Shown: piece after piece, positions 42,276 to 53,839 of the stretch
Layout: each line of letters starts with the position of its first letter
How positions within the stretch are numbered: position 1 is the stretch's first letter
NCBI RefSeq assembly: GCF_001428005.1
Contig: NZ_LMSB01000007.1
Location: forward strand, 49,244 to 113,243
Length of the DNA stretch: 64,000 nucleotides
Direction of reading: 5' to 3'
Source of the DNA: Arthrobacter sp. Soil736
Lineage (GTDB): Bacteria; Actinomycetota; Actinomycetes; Actinomycetales; Micrococcaceae
Made by a program: the position numbers and the translations under genes
The notes under the pieces: generated by a model
What the model was told of the DNA's origin: nothing
Database searches by the model: none
What the model saw: only the letters and a program-made list of their open reading frames with translations

Positions 42276-43406
42276 TTAGCGAACAAACCCCGAAATCGAG
42301 CGCTCCGTCGCGTCCGCACCCGCCTGCAGGGCTTCCGGCATCAAGTGTCCGTAGACCTGCTCTGTCGTCCGCGTGGAAGTATGACCAAGCCGCCGCGAGA
42401 TCGTGAACAGCGGAACCCCATCCTGGATCAACCAAGAGGCGTGCGTGTGGCGAAGATCGTGGATTCGGGGATTTTTCTGGAGGCCATTGACTTGGGCTGT
42501 GCGCACGGCTGGCACCCAGTAGTGATGCCAGTACAACTTATGGATGATCCGCTGACCCTTGGGCGTGGTGAATACAAGCTCTTTCCCCGGGCGGCTGGCC
42601 ACAAGCGGAATAAGTAGCTCCACAAGGGCTGGGTTGAGTCCGATGGTCCGTTTGCCTGCCCCGGTCTTGGTGGCTCCGATGTAGAACTGAGAGCGACTAT
42701 CCCGCTTCCAGGCCTTATTTATCCGCGCCGTCGGCGGCTTTGATAGCAGGTCGACGTCGGCGACGGTGAGGGCTGTTGCCTCACCGAATCGCGTTCCCGT
42801 CATGACAAGGAAGTTCGTGAAGGCTTTATATCGCTCCCCCATGCCCTCCATGATCAGGCTGAACTCCGCATGGGTGAGGAACATGGCTTCATCCTCAGCC
42901 TTTTCGATGGGCGGCAGCTGCACACCACGACAAGGGTTGCGGGGGACGTAACCAAGCATTTCGGCGGTATTCATGGCCGCCGAGATCAATCCGTGCACGT
43001 TGTGGATCGTCTTCGGTGAACGGCCCTTCGCCCGCATCGACTTTACCCAATGCATGATGTGGCGATAGTCGAGCTTGTCCACGGGGATGTGACCGATGAC
43101 GTTCCGCACATGGAGATCGAGCATTACCTGATAGGTCCTGGTGGTTCCGCTCGACGGGCGAACCAGTAGATCGATGTGCTCTTGGATGACGTCGGCAACA
43201 GTCGGCACTCTCGCCTGATTGGTGAGGATTGCGTGCTGGGCGATTTCGAACGATTGCCCGTTAGCATCCAGCAAGCGCCTAAGCGTCTCAGCTTCGGCTT
43301 CGGTGGCAACCGTGAGGCCCTGTTGCTCGCGGCTCTTCGGGTCACGCCAGAGCACCATGAAGGACGACGTACCGTCCTTTTTCACGCGCTTGCGGATACT
43401 TGCCAC
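42276..43406 (-). CDS. int: Tyrosine integrase
   Basis: A 376-residue tyrosine recombinase. The N-terminal domain has an arm-binding fold, with SIRKRVKKDGTSSFMVLWRD and a SAM-like core (HIPVDKLDYRHIMHWVKSMR). The catalytic part shows Arg in TGTRFGEATALT, HDLRHTHASWL (His and Arg), and LGHTSTRTTEQVYGHL with the nucleophile Tyr. It lies 87 bases from tRNA-Leu, pointing away, as expected for integration into the tRNA 3' end. Confidence 0.93.
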   Translation of the reverse strand: MASIRKRVKKDGTSSFMVLWRDPKSREQQGLTVATEAEAETLRRLLDANGQSFEIAQHAILTNQARVPTVADVIQEHIDLLVRPSSGTTRTYQVMLDLHVRNVIGHIPVDKLDYRHIMHWVKSMRAKGRSPKTIHNVHGLISAAMNTAEMLGYVPRNPCRGVQLPPIEKAEDEAMFLTHAEFSLIMEGMGERYKAFTNFLVMTGTRFGEATALTVADVDLLSKPPTARINKAWKRDSRSQFYIGATKTGAGKRTIGLNPALVELLIPLVASRPGKELVFTTPKGQRIIHKLYWHHYWVPAVRTAQVNGLQKNPRIHDLRHTHASWLIQDGVPLFTISRRLGHTSTRTTEQVYGHLMPEALQAGADATERSISGFVR

Positions 43407-43492
43407 ATAAAAATGCTAGGCCCGTGTCAACACTTTTGGGCTTTTTGTCAACAGCCAGAGGCCTAATAGGCCCCTGACCTGCGGAAACACTG

Positions 43493-43574
43493 TGCCCGAG
43501 GTGGGACTCGAACCCACACACCTTTCGATACCGCATTTTGAGTGCGGCGCGTCTGCCAATTCCGCCACTCGGGC
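43493..43574 (-). tRNA. tRNA-Leu (anticodon CAA), likely attachment site
   Basis: An 82-nt class II tRNA on the minus strand. The acceptor 5' GCCCGAG pairs with 3' CTCGGGC plus discriminator A. The anticodon loop CTCAAAA sits between CCGCA and TGCGG, giving CAA for UUG codons. A variable arm and the T-loop GTTCGAGTC are present. CCA is not encoded. The tRNA is complete, so the integrase, if it used it, left a full copy on this side. The 3' end is toward the integrase. Confidence 0.92.
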
Positions 43575-43780
43575 GCGGAGTACACGGAGTAACAATCGTA
43601 GGCCCACAACGTGATTGTGAGCAACGCAGCCACTTCCAGTGCGCGGATTTACTCTACATGCAGATAGGCTAAATTCCAGAATCGCGCCAGTGACGCCGCA
43701 CGAAGCCATGCAGATCCAAGTACAGCCGCGGGCGCACCTAAGATAGTGATGTTCCCGCCGTACCTTTTCAAGGAGATCCC

Positions 43781-44386
43781 GTGTCAGAACCGACGGAGTC
43801 AAACACCACGTCCCAGCCGGCGCGCCGCGTCATTGTGGCCGAAGACGAAACCCTCATCCGCCTCGACATCATCGAAATCCTGCGCGGCGAGGGCTATGAC
43901 GTCATCGGCGAGGCGGACAACGGCGAGAAGGCCGTCCAGCTGGCCGAGGAGCTCAAGCCGGACCTCGTCCTCATGGACGTCAAGATGCCCGTCATGGACG
44001 GCATCACCGCCGCCGAGAAGATCGTCAAGGCCCGCATCGCCCCCGTGGTGCTGCTGACCGCCTTCAGCCAGAAGGAACTCGTGGAGCGCGCCCGCGACGC
44101 CGGCGCCATGGCGTACGTCGTCAAGCCCTTCACCCCCGCGGACCTGATCCCCGCCCTGGAGATCGCCCTGTCCCGCCACGAGGAGATCAAGGCCCTCGAA
44201 AACGAGGTCACGGACCTGCAGGAGCAGTTCGCCACCCGCAAGCTCGTTGAGCGCGCCAAGAGCCTGCTCACCACCAAGATGGGCCTGACGGAGCCGGAAG
44301 CCTTCCGCTGGATCCAGAAGACCTCCATGGACCGCCGCCTGAGCATGCGCGAAGTGGCCGAGACCATCATCAACCAGGTCAACTAG
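43781..44386 (+). CDS. ANTAR response regulator, PdtaR-like
   Basis: A 201-residue protein with a receiver domain (VAEDETLIRLDIIEILRGEG; phospho-acceptor Asp in LVLMDVKMPVMDG; Lys in AYVVKPF). A C-terminal ANTAR RNA-binding domain follows (RAKSLLTTKMGLTEPEAFRW and IQKTSMDRRLSMREVAETII). ANTAR proteins bind paired hexaloop RNAs and act as anti-terminators. GTG start after AAGGAG. It is next to tRNA-Leu and convergent with pyk, a conserved actinobacterial arrangement. Confidence 0.92.
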   Translation: MSEPTESNTTSQPARRVIVAEDETLIRLDIIEILRGEGYDVIGEADNGEKAVQLAEELKPDLVLMDVKMPVMDGITAAEKIVKARIAPVVLLTAFSQKELVERARDAGAMAYVVKPFTPADLIPALEIALSRHEEIKALENEVTDLQEQFATRKLVERAKSLLTTKMGLTEPEAFRWIQKTSMDRRLSMREVAETIINQVN

Positions 44387-44400
44387 CGCCAAAAAGACAG

Positions 44401-44438
44401 AGGAGGATCCCCGCCACGCGGCGGGGATCCTCCTTTTT
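44401..44438 (+). terminator. Terminator of the response-regulator gene
   Basis: A perfect 15-bp stem (AGGAGGATCCCCGCC with its complement, loop ACGC) is followed by TTTTTG on the plus strand, directly after the ANTAR gene. Confidence 0.9.
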
Positions 44439-44455
44439 GTTACAGCCAAAAAGCC

Positions 44456-44496
44456 AAAAAAGGGAGGATCCCCGCCAATCGGCGGGGATCCTCCCT
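44456..44496 (-). terminator. Terminator of pyk
   Basis: A perfect 16-bp stem (AGGGAGGATCCCCGCC with its complement, loop AATC). On the minus strand it is followed by TTTTTTGGC, so it ends pyk. The stem core GAGGATCCCCGCC is the same as in the convergent terminator. Confidence 0.88.
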
Positions 44497-44527
44497 TTGG
44501 TCTCAGCTACTCAGCAGGGGCTGAAGC

Positions 44528-46018
44528 CTAGTTCTTCTTCTTCTTTTCCGGCCACGGGCCGAGCTTTTCCTTCTTCTCCCCTGCCTCGCCCAGGCGCGAA
44601 GTGTCGGCGAGGTCGCCCACCTTGTGCACCTTCAGCGAGTTGGTGGAACCGGCCTTTCCGGGAGGGGAACCGGCAGCGATGACCACAAGGTCACCGTCTT
44701 CCACGAGCCCCATGTCCAGCAGGCTGCGGTCTACCTGCGCGGTCATTTCGTCCGTGTGGCCCACCATGGGCACGAGCACCGGCTGGATGCCCCAGGTCAG
44801 TGCCAGCTGGTTCCACACGTGCTCCACCGGGGTGAACGCGAAGACCGGCTTGATCGGGCGGAGGCGGGACAGGCGGCGTGCCGAGTCACCGGACTGCGTG
44901 AACGTACAGATGTACTTGGCCTCCAGCTGGTCCGCGATCTCGACGGCAGCACGGGTGATGGCGCCACCGCGGGTCTTGGGCTTGGTGCCCAGCGGGGGGA
45001 CGCGCTCCAGGCCGTGCTCCTCGGTGGACTCGATGATCCTGGCCATGACCTTGACCGTCTCGATCGGGTACTTGCCCACGCTGGTCTCGCCGGACAGCAT
45101 GACTGCATCGGCGCCGTCGAGCACGGCGTTGGCGCAGTCGGAGGCTTCCGCGCGGGTGGGGCGCGGGTTGTCGATCATGGACTCGAGCACCTGCGTGGCC
45201 ACGATGACCGGCTTGGCCCAGCGGCGTGCCAGTTCAATGGCGCGCTTCTGCACGATCGGCACTTCCTCCAGCGGAAGCTCAACGCCGAGGTCGCCACGGG
45301 CCACCATGATCGCGTCGAACGCGTCGATGATCTCGTGGAGCTGCTCCACGGCCTGCGGCTTCTCGATCTTGGCGATCACCGGAACGCGGCGGCCTTCTTC
45401 GTCCATGATCTCGTGGACGCGCTTGATGTCGCTGGCGTCGCGGACGAAGGACAGGGCAACGAGGTCCACGCCGCGGCGGATCGCCCAGCGGAGGTCGTCC
45501 TCATCCTTCTCGCTCAGGGCCGGAACGTTGACAGCAACGCCCGGGAGGTTGATGCCCTTGTTGTTGGACACCATGCCGCCCACGGTCACCTGGGCGACGA
45601 CCTTGACGTCGTCCACCTCGATGGCGCGCAGGGCAACCTTGCCGTCGTCGATCAGCAGGGCGTCGCCCACGTTGACGTCGTCGGTGAGGCTCTTGAGCGT
45701 CGTGGAGCAGATCTCCTTGGTGCCGGGCACGTCCTCGGTGGTGATCGTGAAGATGTCACCGACCGCGAGCTCGTGCGGGCCGTCCACGAAGCGGCCGAGC
45801 CGGATCTTCGGTCCCTGCAGGTCGGCCATGATCGCGACGGCCTTGCCGAGATCCGTGGCGGCCTTGCGGACGTTCTCATAGGTGTTGTCGTGCACGGAGT
45901 AATCGCCGTGGCTCATGTTCATCCGGGCAACGTCAACGCCTGCTTCCAACACCGCGAGGGTGTTTTCATAGCTGGCAATCGCCGGTCCGAAGGTGGCCAC
46001 AATTTTTGCGCGTCTCAT
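44528..46018 (-). CDS. pyk: Pyruvate kinase
   Basis: A 496-residue enzyme of the last step of glycolysis (phosphoenolpyruvate + ADP to pyruvate + ATP). Seen: KIVATFGPAIASYENTLAVL, RMNMSHGDYSVH, the active-site Lys/Glu signature VIAKIEKPQAVEQ and ARGDLGVELPLEEVPIVQK. The allosteric C domain follows (SGDSARRLSRLRPIKPVFAF). It ends in a Lys-rich tail. It is the last gene of the lgt-gltB-gltD-pyk minus-strand run. Confidence 0.96.
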   Translation of the reverse strand: MRRAKIVATFGPAIASYENTLAVLEAGVDVARMNMSHGDYSVHDNTYENVRKAATDLGKAVAIMADLQGPKIRLGRFVDGPHELAVGDIFTITTEDVPGTKEICSTTLKSLTDDVNVGDALLIDDGKVALRAIEVDDVKVVAQVTVGGMVSNNKGINLPGVAVNVPALSEKDEDDLRWAIRRGVDLVALSFVRDASDIKRVHEIMDEEGRRVPVIAKIEKPQAVEQLHEIIDAFDAIMVARGDLGVELPLEEVPIVQKRAIELARRWAKPVIVATQVLESMIDNPRPTRAEASDCANAVLDGADAVMLSGETSVGKYPIETVKVMARIIESTEEHGLERVPPLGTKPKTRGGAITRAAVEIADQLEAKYICTFTQSGDSARRLSRLRPIKPVFAFTPVEHVWNQLALTWGIQPVLVPMVGHTDEMTAQVDRSLLDMGLVEDGDLVVIAAGSPPGKAGSTNSLKVHKVGDLADTSRLGEAGEKKEKLGPWPEKKKKN

Positions 46019-46086
46019 ATACCTACCCTATTGGTCTCTTGCATTGGTTAAGTTGTCGCGGAGGTGAATTTAACCTCCAGGCTGCG

Positions 46087-47536
<1,450 letters not shown>

Positions 47537-47544
<8 letters not shown>

Positions 47545-50500
47545 CGGTCACCTCCAGGATTCGAGACCAAACTTCTTCGCCGTCGGGGTCCAGGCCCTCT
47601 TCGATGGCGCTCAGACGGGTTTGCAGGACGGCCGCATAATCGCGCGGCAGCACCTTGGTTATGCGGGCAGCGGTGTCATCGAAGTTCTCGAGCAGCCGCT
47701 CGGCCAGCTGGGATTCGGTTTCCTCGACATGCTTGACCAGCAGGCCGTGGACGATGTCGCGGTCCTCAGCATCCAGCTCCTGGAGCTGGAGTTCGCCGGA
47801 TTCCAGCGCCTGCTTGTTCACGCGGGTGGTCCGCAGGTCCAGCACGTAGGCCGTTCCGCCGGACATGCCCGCACCGAAGTTGCGTCCGGTCCGGCCGATG
47901 ATGAGCGTCTGGCCGCCGGTCATGTACTCGCAGCCGTGGTCGCCGATACCCTCGACAACCGCCGTGGCGCCGGAGTTGCGGACCAGGAAGCGTTCGCCCA
48001 CCTGGCCGCGCAGGAACATCTCGCCGCTGGTGGCACCGTAACCGATCACGTTTCCGGCGATCACGTTGCTCTCGGCCTGGAACACGTTGGTGCGGTCCGG
48101 GCGGACGATGATGCGGCCGCCGGAGAGGCCCTTGCCCACGTAGTCGTTGGAGTCGCCGTACATCCGCAGCGTGATGCCGGCGGGCAGGAAGGCGCCCAGC
48201 GACTGGCCTGCGGTGCCGGTCAGCGTGATGTCGATCGTGTCCGTCGCCAGCACGTCCGTGCTGAACGTCTTGGTCACGACGTGGCCCAGCATGGTGCCGA
48301 CGGAGCGGTCCGTGTTGATGACGTCGACGGCGATCTTCACCGGGCTGCGGTCGGTCAGCGCCTCGGCGGCCATGGTGATGAGCCGCTGGTCGAAGTGCTT
48401 GTCCAGCTCGTGGTTCTGACCGGTCAGGTTGCGCAGCGGGGCGTCGTCGTCGAACTCCAGCCCGTGCAGGATGGGGTCGAGGTCCAGGCCTTCGGCCTTC
48501 CAGTGGTTGATCGCTTCGCGGGTGTCGAGCGCTTCCGCGTGGCCGATCGCTTCCTCGATGCTCCGGAAGCCAAGTTCCGCGAGGATTTCGCGGACTTCCT
48601 CGGCCAGGAATTCGAAGAAGTTGACCACGAACTCGGGCTTGCCGGTGAAGCGGGCCCGCAGTTCGGGGTTCTGCGTGGCGACGCCGACAGGGCAGGTGTC
48701 CAGGTGGCAGACGCGCATCATGATGCAGCCTTCAACCACCAGCGGGGCCGTGGCGAAGCCGAATTCCTCGCCACCGAGCAGGGCGGCAATGACGACGTCG
48801 CGGCCGGTCTTGAGCTGGCCGTCCACCTGCACCACCACGCGGTCGCGCAGGCCGTTAAGCATGAGCGTCTGCTGGGTCTCTGCGAGCCCCAGCTCCCACG
48901 GGACGCCGGCGTGCTTGAGCGAGTTCAGCGGCGAGGCGCCGGTTCCGCCGTCGTGCCCGGAAACGAGCACGACGTCGGCCTTCGCCTTGGTCACACCGGC
49001 GGCAACTGTGCCGATGCCCACCTCGGAGACGAGCTTCACGTGCACCCTGGCCGAAGGATTGGCGCGCTTGGCATCGTAGATCAGCTGCGCGAGGTCCTCG
49101 ATGGAGTAGATGTCGTGGTGCGGGGGCGGCGAGATCAGTCCGACGCCGGGCGTCGAGTGGCGCGTGCGGGCAACCCAGGGGTAGACCTTCTGGGCCATCA
49201 GCTGGCCGCCCTCGCCGGGCTTGGCGCCCTGGGCCATCTTGATCTGGATGTCGTCAGCGTTGGTCAGGTACAGGCTGGTGACGCCGAACCGGCCGGAGGC
49301 GATCTGCTTGACGGCAGAACGGCGCTCCGGATCCAGGAGGCGGTCCACGTCCTCGCCGCCCTCACCGGTGTTGGACTTGCCGCCCAGCCGGTTCATGGCG
49401 ATCGCGAGCGTCTCGTGGGCTTCCTTGGAGATGGAGCCGTAGCTCATGGCCCCCGTGGAGAACCGCTTGACGATGCTGGAGACCGGCTCCACTTCCTCGA
49501 GCGGCACGGCGGGACGCAGGCCGTCCTTGAACCTGAGGAGCCCGCGCAGGGTCATCAGGTTCTCGGACTGGTCGTCCACGCCCTTGGTGTAGGCCTTGAA
49601 GATGTCGTAACGGCGCTCACGCGTGGCGTGCTGCAGCCGGAAGACAGTCTCCGGGTTGAAGAGGTGCGGCTCGCCGTCGCGGCGCCACTGGTACTCGCCG
49701 CCGCCCAGGAGCGGGCGGTGCGGCTGTTCGATGCCGCCTTCGGGGTAGGCCATCTGGTGCCGGGCAGAAACTTCGGCCGCTATGACGTCCAGCCCCACGC
49801 CGCCCAGCTGGGAGTGCGTGCCGGCGAAGAATTCATCCACGAGCTCCTGGCCGAGGCCAAGCGCTTCGAAGGTCTGCGCGCCGGTGTAGGACGCCACGGT
49901 GGAGATGCCCATCTTGGACATGATCTTCAGGACGCCCTTGCCGAGGCCCTTGATCAGGTTGTAGACGCCGTCCTGCGGGGTGACGCCGACGACATCGCCG
50001 GCGGCGATGAGCTGCTCCACGGATTCCATGGCCAGGTAGGGGTTGACGGCGGACGCGCCGTAGCCGATCAGGACGGCCACGTGGTGCGTCTCGCGGACAT
50101 CCCCGGCCTCGACCACGAGGGCGGTCTTGGTGCGGTTGGCGCTGCGCAGCAGGTGGTGGTGCACGGCGCTGACCAGCAGCAGCGAAGGAATGGGCGCCCA
50201 CTGGGCGTTGGAGTCGCGGTCGGACAGCACAACATACTGCACGCCGCGGTTGATGGCGCCGGAAACCTGCTCGCAGATCTCGGTCAGCCGGGCGCGGAGG
50301 GCGTTCTCGCCGCCTTCGGGGCGGTAGAGGCCGCGGACCTTCATGGCCACCCTGGTGCCGTCGGCGTCCTCGATGTTGGCGATCTTCGCCAGCTGGTCGT
50401 TGTTGATCACCGGGAACGGCAGCGAAATCTGCGGCTGCCGGACCTGCTTGGTGTCAAGCAGGTTTCCGTTGGGGCCGATCGCACACATCAGGGATGTGAC

Positions 50501-52153
50501 CAGCTCTTCGCGGATGGCATCCAGCGGCGGGTTGGTCACCTGCGCGAAGGACTGCACAAAGTAGTCAAAGAGCAGCCGCGGGCGTTTGGACAGCACGGCC
50601 ACCGGGGTGTCGGAGCCCATGGCGCCCAGCGGCTCGGCACCGGTGCGGGCCATCGGGCCCAGCAGGATCTTGAGTTCCTCGGTGGTGTAGCCGAAGGTCC
50701 GCTGGCGGATGTTCACGGACGCGGCCGTGTGCACCACGTGCTCGCGTTCCGGCAGCTCGTTGAGGTCGATCAGGTTGTCCTTGAGCCACTCGGCCCATGG
50801 GTTCGCCGCGGCGACCTCGGCCTTGACCTCTTCGTCGTCGATGATCCGGCCCGCCTCGGTGTCCACGAGGAACATCTTGCCGGGCGACACACGGCCTTTC
50901 TTGACCACCTTGGAGGGTTCGACGTCGATGACGCCCACCTCGGAGGCGAAGACGACGAGGCCGTCTTCGGTGATCCAGTAGCGACCCGGGCGCAGACCGT
51001 TACGGTCCAGGGTGGCGCCGACCAGGCTGCCGTCGGTGAACGACACGGCCGCAGGGCCGTCCCACGGTTCCATCAGCAGGGAGTGGTATTCGTAGAATGC
51101 CTTGCGGGCAGGATCCATCGTGGCGTGGTTTTCCCAGGCCTCGGGGATCATCATCATGATCGAGTGCGTGATGGGGCGGCCGGACAGCCAGAGCAGTTCG
51201 GCAACTTCATCGAAGGACGCCGAATCGGAAGCGCCCGGGGTGCAGATGGGGTACAGCTCCTCGGGGGAATCGCCCAGTAGCGGGTTGGCGAGCTGTGACT
51301 GGCGGGCGCGCATCCAGTTCCGGTTGCCCTTGACCGTGTTGATTTCGCCGTTGTGGGCGATGGTGCGGAACGGCTGCGCCAGGGGCCAGGACGGGAAGGT
51401 GTTGGTGGAGAAGCGCGAGTGGACGATCGCCAGCTTGGTCTTGAAGCGCTTGTCGGAGAGGTCCGGGTAGAACGGCTCCAGCTGGGCCGTGGTCAGCATG
51501 CCCTTGTAGACGATGGTCCTCGACGACAGCGACGGGAAGTAGACGCCGTACTTGTTCTGCGCGCGCTTGCGGATCCGCCAGGCCCGGGAGTCGAGCTCGT
51601 TGCGTTCCAGCTGCTCTCCGGTGGACGAGGCAAAGAACGGCTGCGAGAAGTACGGCATGCAGGCGCGGGCCATGGCACCGACGAGGTCGGCCACGACGGG
51701 CACCTCGCGCCAGCCGAGGACGGTGAGGCCCTCGTCGGCGGCGAGGCCTTCGATGCCTGCCTTCGCGGCATCGGCTTCACGCTGCTCGGCGGGGAGGAAG
51801 GCGGTGCCCACAACGTACTGCCCGGGCGCCGGGAGTTCGAATTCGGTGACGGCACGGAAGAACTCGTCCGGCACCTGCATCAGCAGGCCGGCGCCGTCGC
51901 CCGTTCCCTCGTCGGCACCCACGGCACCGCGGTGCTCGAGGTTGCGCAGGGCGGTGAGGGCGGCATCGACAATGTCGTACCCGGGTTCGCCGCGCAGGGT
52001 GGCGATGATCGCAAGACCGCAGGCGTCCTTCTCCTGCTCCGGGTTGTAGAGCCCGGCTGCCTCGGGGAGCGCCGCGAACCGCTTGAACGGTGACATGGCG
52101 GCGTCCGGCTGGTTCGGTTCGGACCAGCTGGGGCTGTGAAGAGTTTGGGTCAT
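47537..52153 (-). CDS. gltB: Glutamate synthase, large subunit
   Basis: A 1538-residue enzyme making glutamate from glutamine and 2-oxoglutarate. Seen: the N-terminal glutaminase domain, whose nucleophile is Cys in [15 protein letters not shown] (normally exposed by propeptide removal). Also visible are the FMN-binding core ([20 protein letters not shown] and [20 protein letters not shown]), the 3Fe-4S site [14 protein letters not shown] and the C-terminal beta-helix ([20 protein letters not shown]). The ATG at 52153 follows AGGAGGAAGG. The frame is open 54 bases further. Confidence 0.97.
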
Positions 52154-52239
52154 GGGAGACGTCCTTCCTCCTGATCGTGCGTATGGAAGGGACAACGTTG
52201 GCCCCACTCAGAGCGCCGCTGTGATGGGCACAACAAAGT

Positions 52240-52255
52240 GTTACTTAGTGGAAAT
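52240..52255. promoter_or_regulatory. Possible GlnR-type nitrogen box upstream of gltB
   Basis: GTTAC-TTAGTG-GAAAT fits the actinobacterial GlnR box GTnAC-n6-GAAAC at nine of ten fixed positions, about 90 bases before gltB. Whether this organism uses GlnR is not shown in the window. Confidence 0.35.
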
Positions 52256-52418
52256 TGTAGGGCAGGGAGGCCTGCTGAACTAACAGTTACGCAGGCTCCC
52301 GGCCCAGGCTTGACCGGACAGCAGCTCTATGCTGCCCGGTGTTGGCCCTTGTGCCACGACGCTGTGGTGTTGGGCGCTCCAAGCGGTGGCTCTGGCTGCC
52401 CTGGTTGCCGGTGCTGAG

Positions 52419-53831
52419 CTAGCGTGTGCCGTCAGCCTCCGGCGCGGTTCCGGTGGCTTTGGTACCGGATTTTCCGGTGTCCGCTTCCATGGCGGACGCG
52501 GTGCCGCCGGTGGATGCCGGCACTGCTTCCGTTGGGGCAGAAGAGCGCCTGGAACCGCTTTGGTTATCAGGCAGATTATCACGCGATTCACTATCTGAGA
52601 CAACAGGGTCCGCATCACGGACGGGTTCGTCGGCAGGAGCGGCAGCCGGAACAGCCGCGGCGCGGGCCGCGCGCCGTCCGGCCGGGACGGGCGCGCCGGC
52701 GTCGGATTCCTTGATGTCTTCTGCGGTGTCCGTTGCGGTGTCCTGTGCGGTGCCGGCTTTTGCGGTGTCTTGTGCAGTGCCGGCCGGCAGGGCATCCCGG
52801 TCAGCGTCGCCCTTCGACGGGGAGGCGTCGCCGACGGCGGCAGGTGCCTTGTCGCCGTCGTCGGCCGTTTTGTCCTTGTCGACGGCGGCAACGGCGGCAG
52901 CGGCGGCGGCGGGCTCAGCCTCGGCAGCCGGCGCGCGGCCCGGGAGGTAGGGGTCCTCCGGATTGCCGCCCTTGCGGCGGCCCAGCACGATGAACACGGC
53001 CAAAGCCCCGACGAACACGAAAATGCTGGTCCAGACGTTGAGGCGCGTGGTGATGCCGAAGAGGCTGATCTGCTCCGCGTCGTCGATGCGCATGGCCTCG
53101 ATCCACACCCGGCCCAGCGTGTAGTACATCGCGTAGACGCAGAAGAGCCGGCCGCGGCGGAAGTGGAACCTGCGGTCCAGGGCCAGCAGGATGAGCACGC
53201 CCACGAGGTTCCACAGGGATTCGTACAGGAACGTGGGGTGGAACAGCGTGTCGGCCGGGAAGCCTTGGGGGAAGTTCGCGTTGTCGGCGTCCACCTGAAG
53301 CCCCCAGGGCAGGGTGGTGGGGCCGCCGAACAGTTCCTGGTTGAAGTAGTTCCCCCAGCGGCCCACCGCCTGGGCGAGCAGCAGTCCGGGCGCCGCGGCG
53401 TCCAGGAAAGCCGTGAGTTTGACGCCTGCGCGCCGGCAGCCGATCCAGGCGCCGAAGGCACCGAGCACCACGGCACCCCAGATTCCGAGGCCGCCGCGCT
53501 GGATCTGCGGGATCAGGGACAGGTCGCCTGTGCCGTCGAATCCCGGACCAAAGTACGCGTCCGGGGAGGAAAACACGTGGTAGAGCCGGCCGCCGATGAT
53601 GCCGAACGGGATGGCCCAGATGACGATGTCCCAGACGCTGCCCTCCGGTGTTCCGCGCTTGGCCCAGCGGACCGACGTCAGCCAAAGGCCGACGACGATC
53701 CCGGCAAGAATGCACAGGGCATAGGCATGGATGCGCAGCGAACCCCACGGCAGCGGAATGTCGAAGCCGGACCAGTCCGGGCTCGGAATGCTCGCGGGGA
53801 CCATGGCGGCCGCGGTGAGGAACGTCTGCAT
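52419..53831 (-). CDS. lgt: Prolipoprotein diacylglyceryl transferase with long C-terminal tail
   Basis: A 470-residue membrane enzyme that adds the lipid anchor to exported lipoproteins. Seen: membrane spans, the YALCILAGIVVGLWLTSVRW start, GIIGGRLYHVFSS, the Lgt signature GRWGNYFNQELFGGPTTLPW, and HPTFLYESLWNL. The catalytic part ends at about residue 290. The rest is an Ala/Asp/Pro-rich disordered tail of about 180 residues. The ATG at 53831 is eight bases after trpA. Confidence 0.95.
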   Translation of the reverse strand: MQTFLTAAAMVPASIPSPDWSGFDIPLPWGSLRIHAYALCILAGIVVGLWLTSVRWAKRGTPEGSVWDIVIWAIPFGIIGGRLYHVFSSPDAYFGPGFDGTGDLSLIPQIQRGGLGIWGAVVLGAFGAWIGCRRAGVKLTAFLDAAAPGLLLAQAVGRWGNYFNQELFGGPTTLPWGLQVDADNANFPQGFPADTLFHPTFLYESLWNLVGVLILLALDRRFHFRRGRLFCVYAMYYTLGRVWIEAMRIDDAEQISLFGITTRLNVWTSIFVFVGALAVFIVLGRRKGGNPEDPYLPGRAPAAEAEPAAAAAAVAAVDKDKTADDGDKAPAAVGDASPSKGDADRDALPAGTAQDTAKAGTAQDTATDTAEDIKESDAGAPVPAGRRAARAAAVPAAAPADEPVRDADPVVSDSESRDNLPDNQSGSRRSSAPTEAVPASTGGTASAMEADTGKSGTKATGTAPEADGTR

Positions 53832-53839
53832 GTTGGAGG

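Larger units (their letters stand above)
11161..43492. mobile_element. Integrative and conjugative element (left limit uncertain)
   Basis: The region holds every expected module: a tyrosine integrase and excisionase-like gene beside tRNA-Leu, a MobF relaxase, a VirD4-type coupling protein, a VirB4 ATPase, VirB6, VirB8-like and pilin-like proteins, a peptidoglycan hydrolase, Ssb and an ArdC-type anti-restriction protein. The right limit is taken at the 3' end of tRNA-Leu (43493). The left limit is only the first clearly element-like gene. I saw no direct repeat of the tRNA 3' end in the window. The element may therefore extend further left, may have lost its left attachment site, or may be a mosaic of several insertions. 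Confidence 0.65.

Noticed and set aside
41950..42435. A 161-codon minus-strand frame
   Set aside because: It overlaps both the excisionase-like gene and the integrase 3' end in a different frame and has no domain.
44624..46051. Long plus-strand frame opposite pyk
   Set aside because: Antisense shadow: no domain, and pyk is complete on the minus strand.
47621..51280. A 1219-codon open frame on the plus strand, antisense to gltB
   Set aside because: It is a mirror of the high-GC codon bias of gltB, has no known domain and a His/Val/Gly-rich composition typical of antisense frames. GltB on the other strand is unmistakable.
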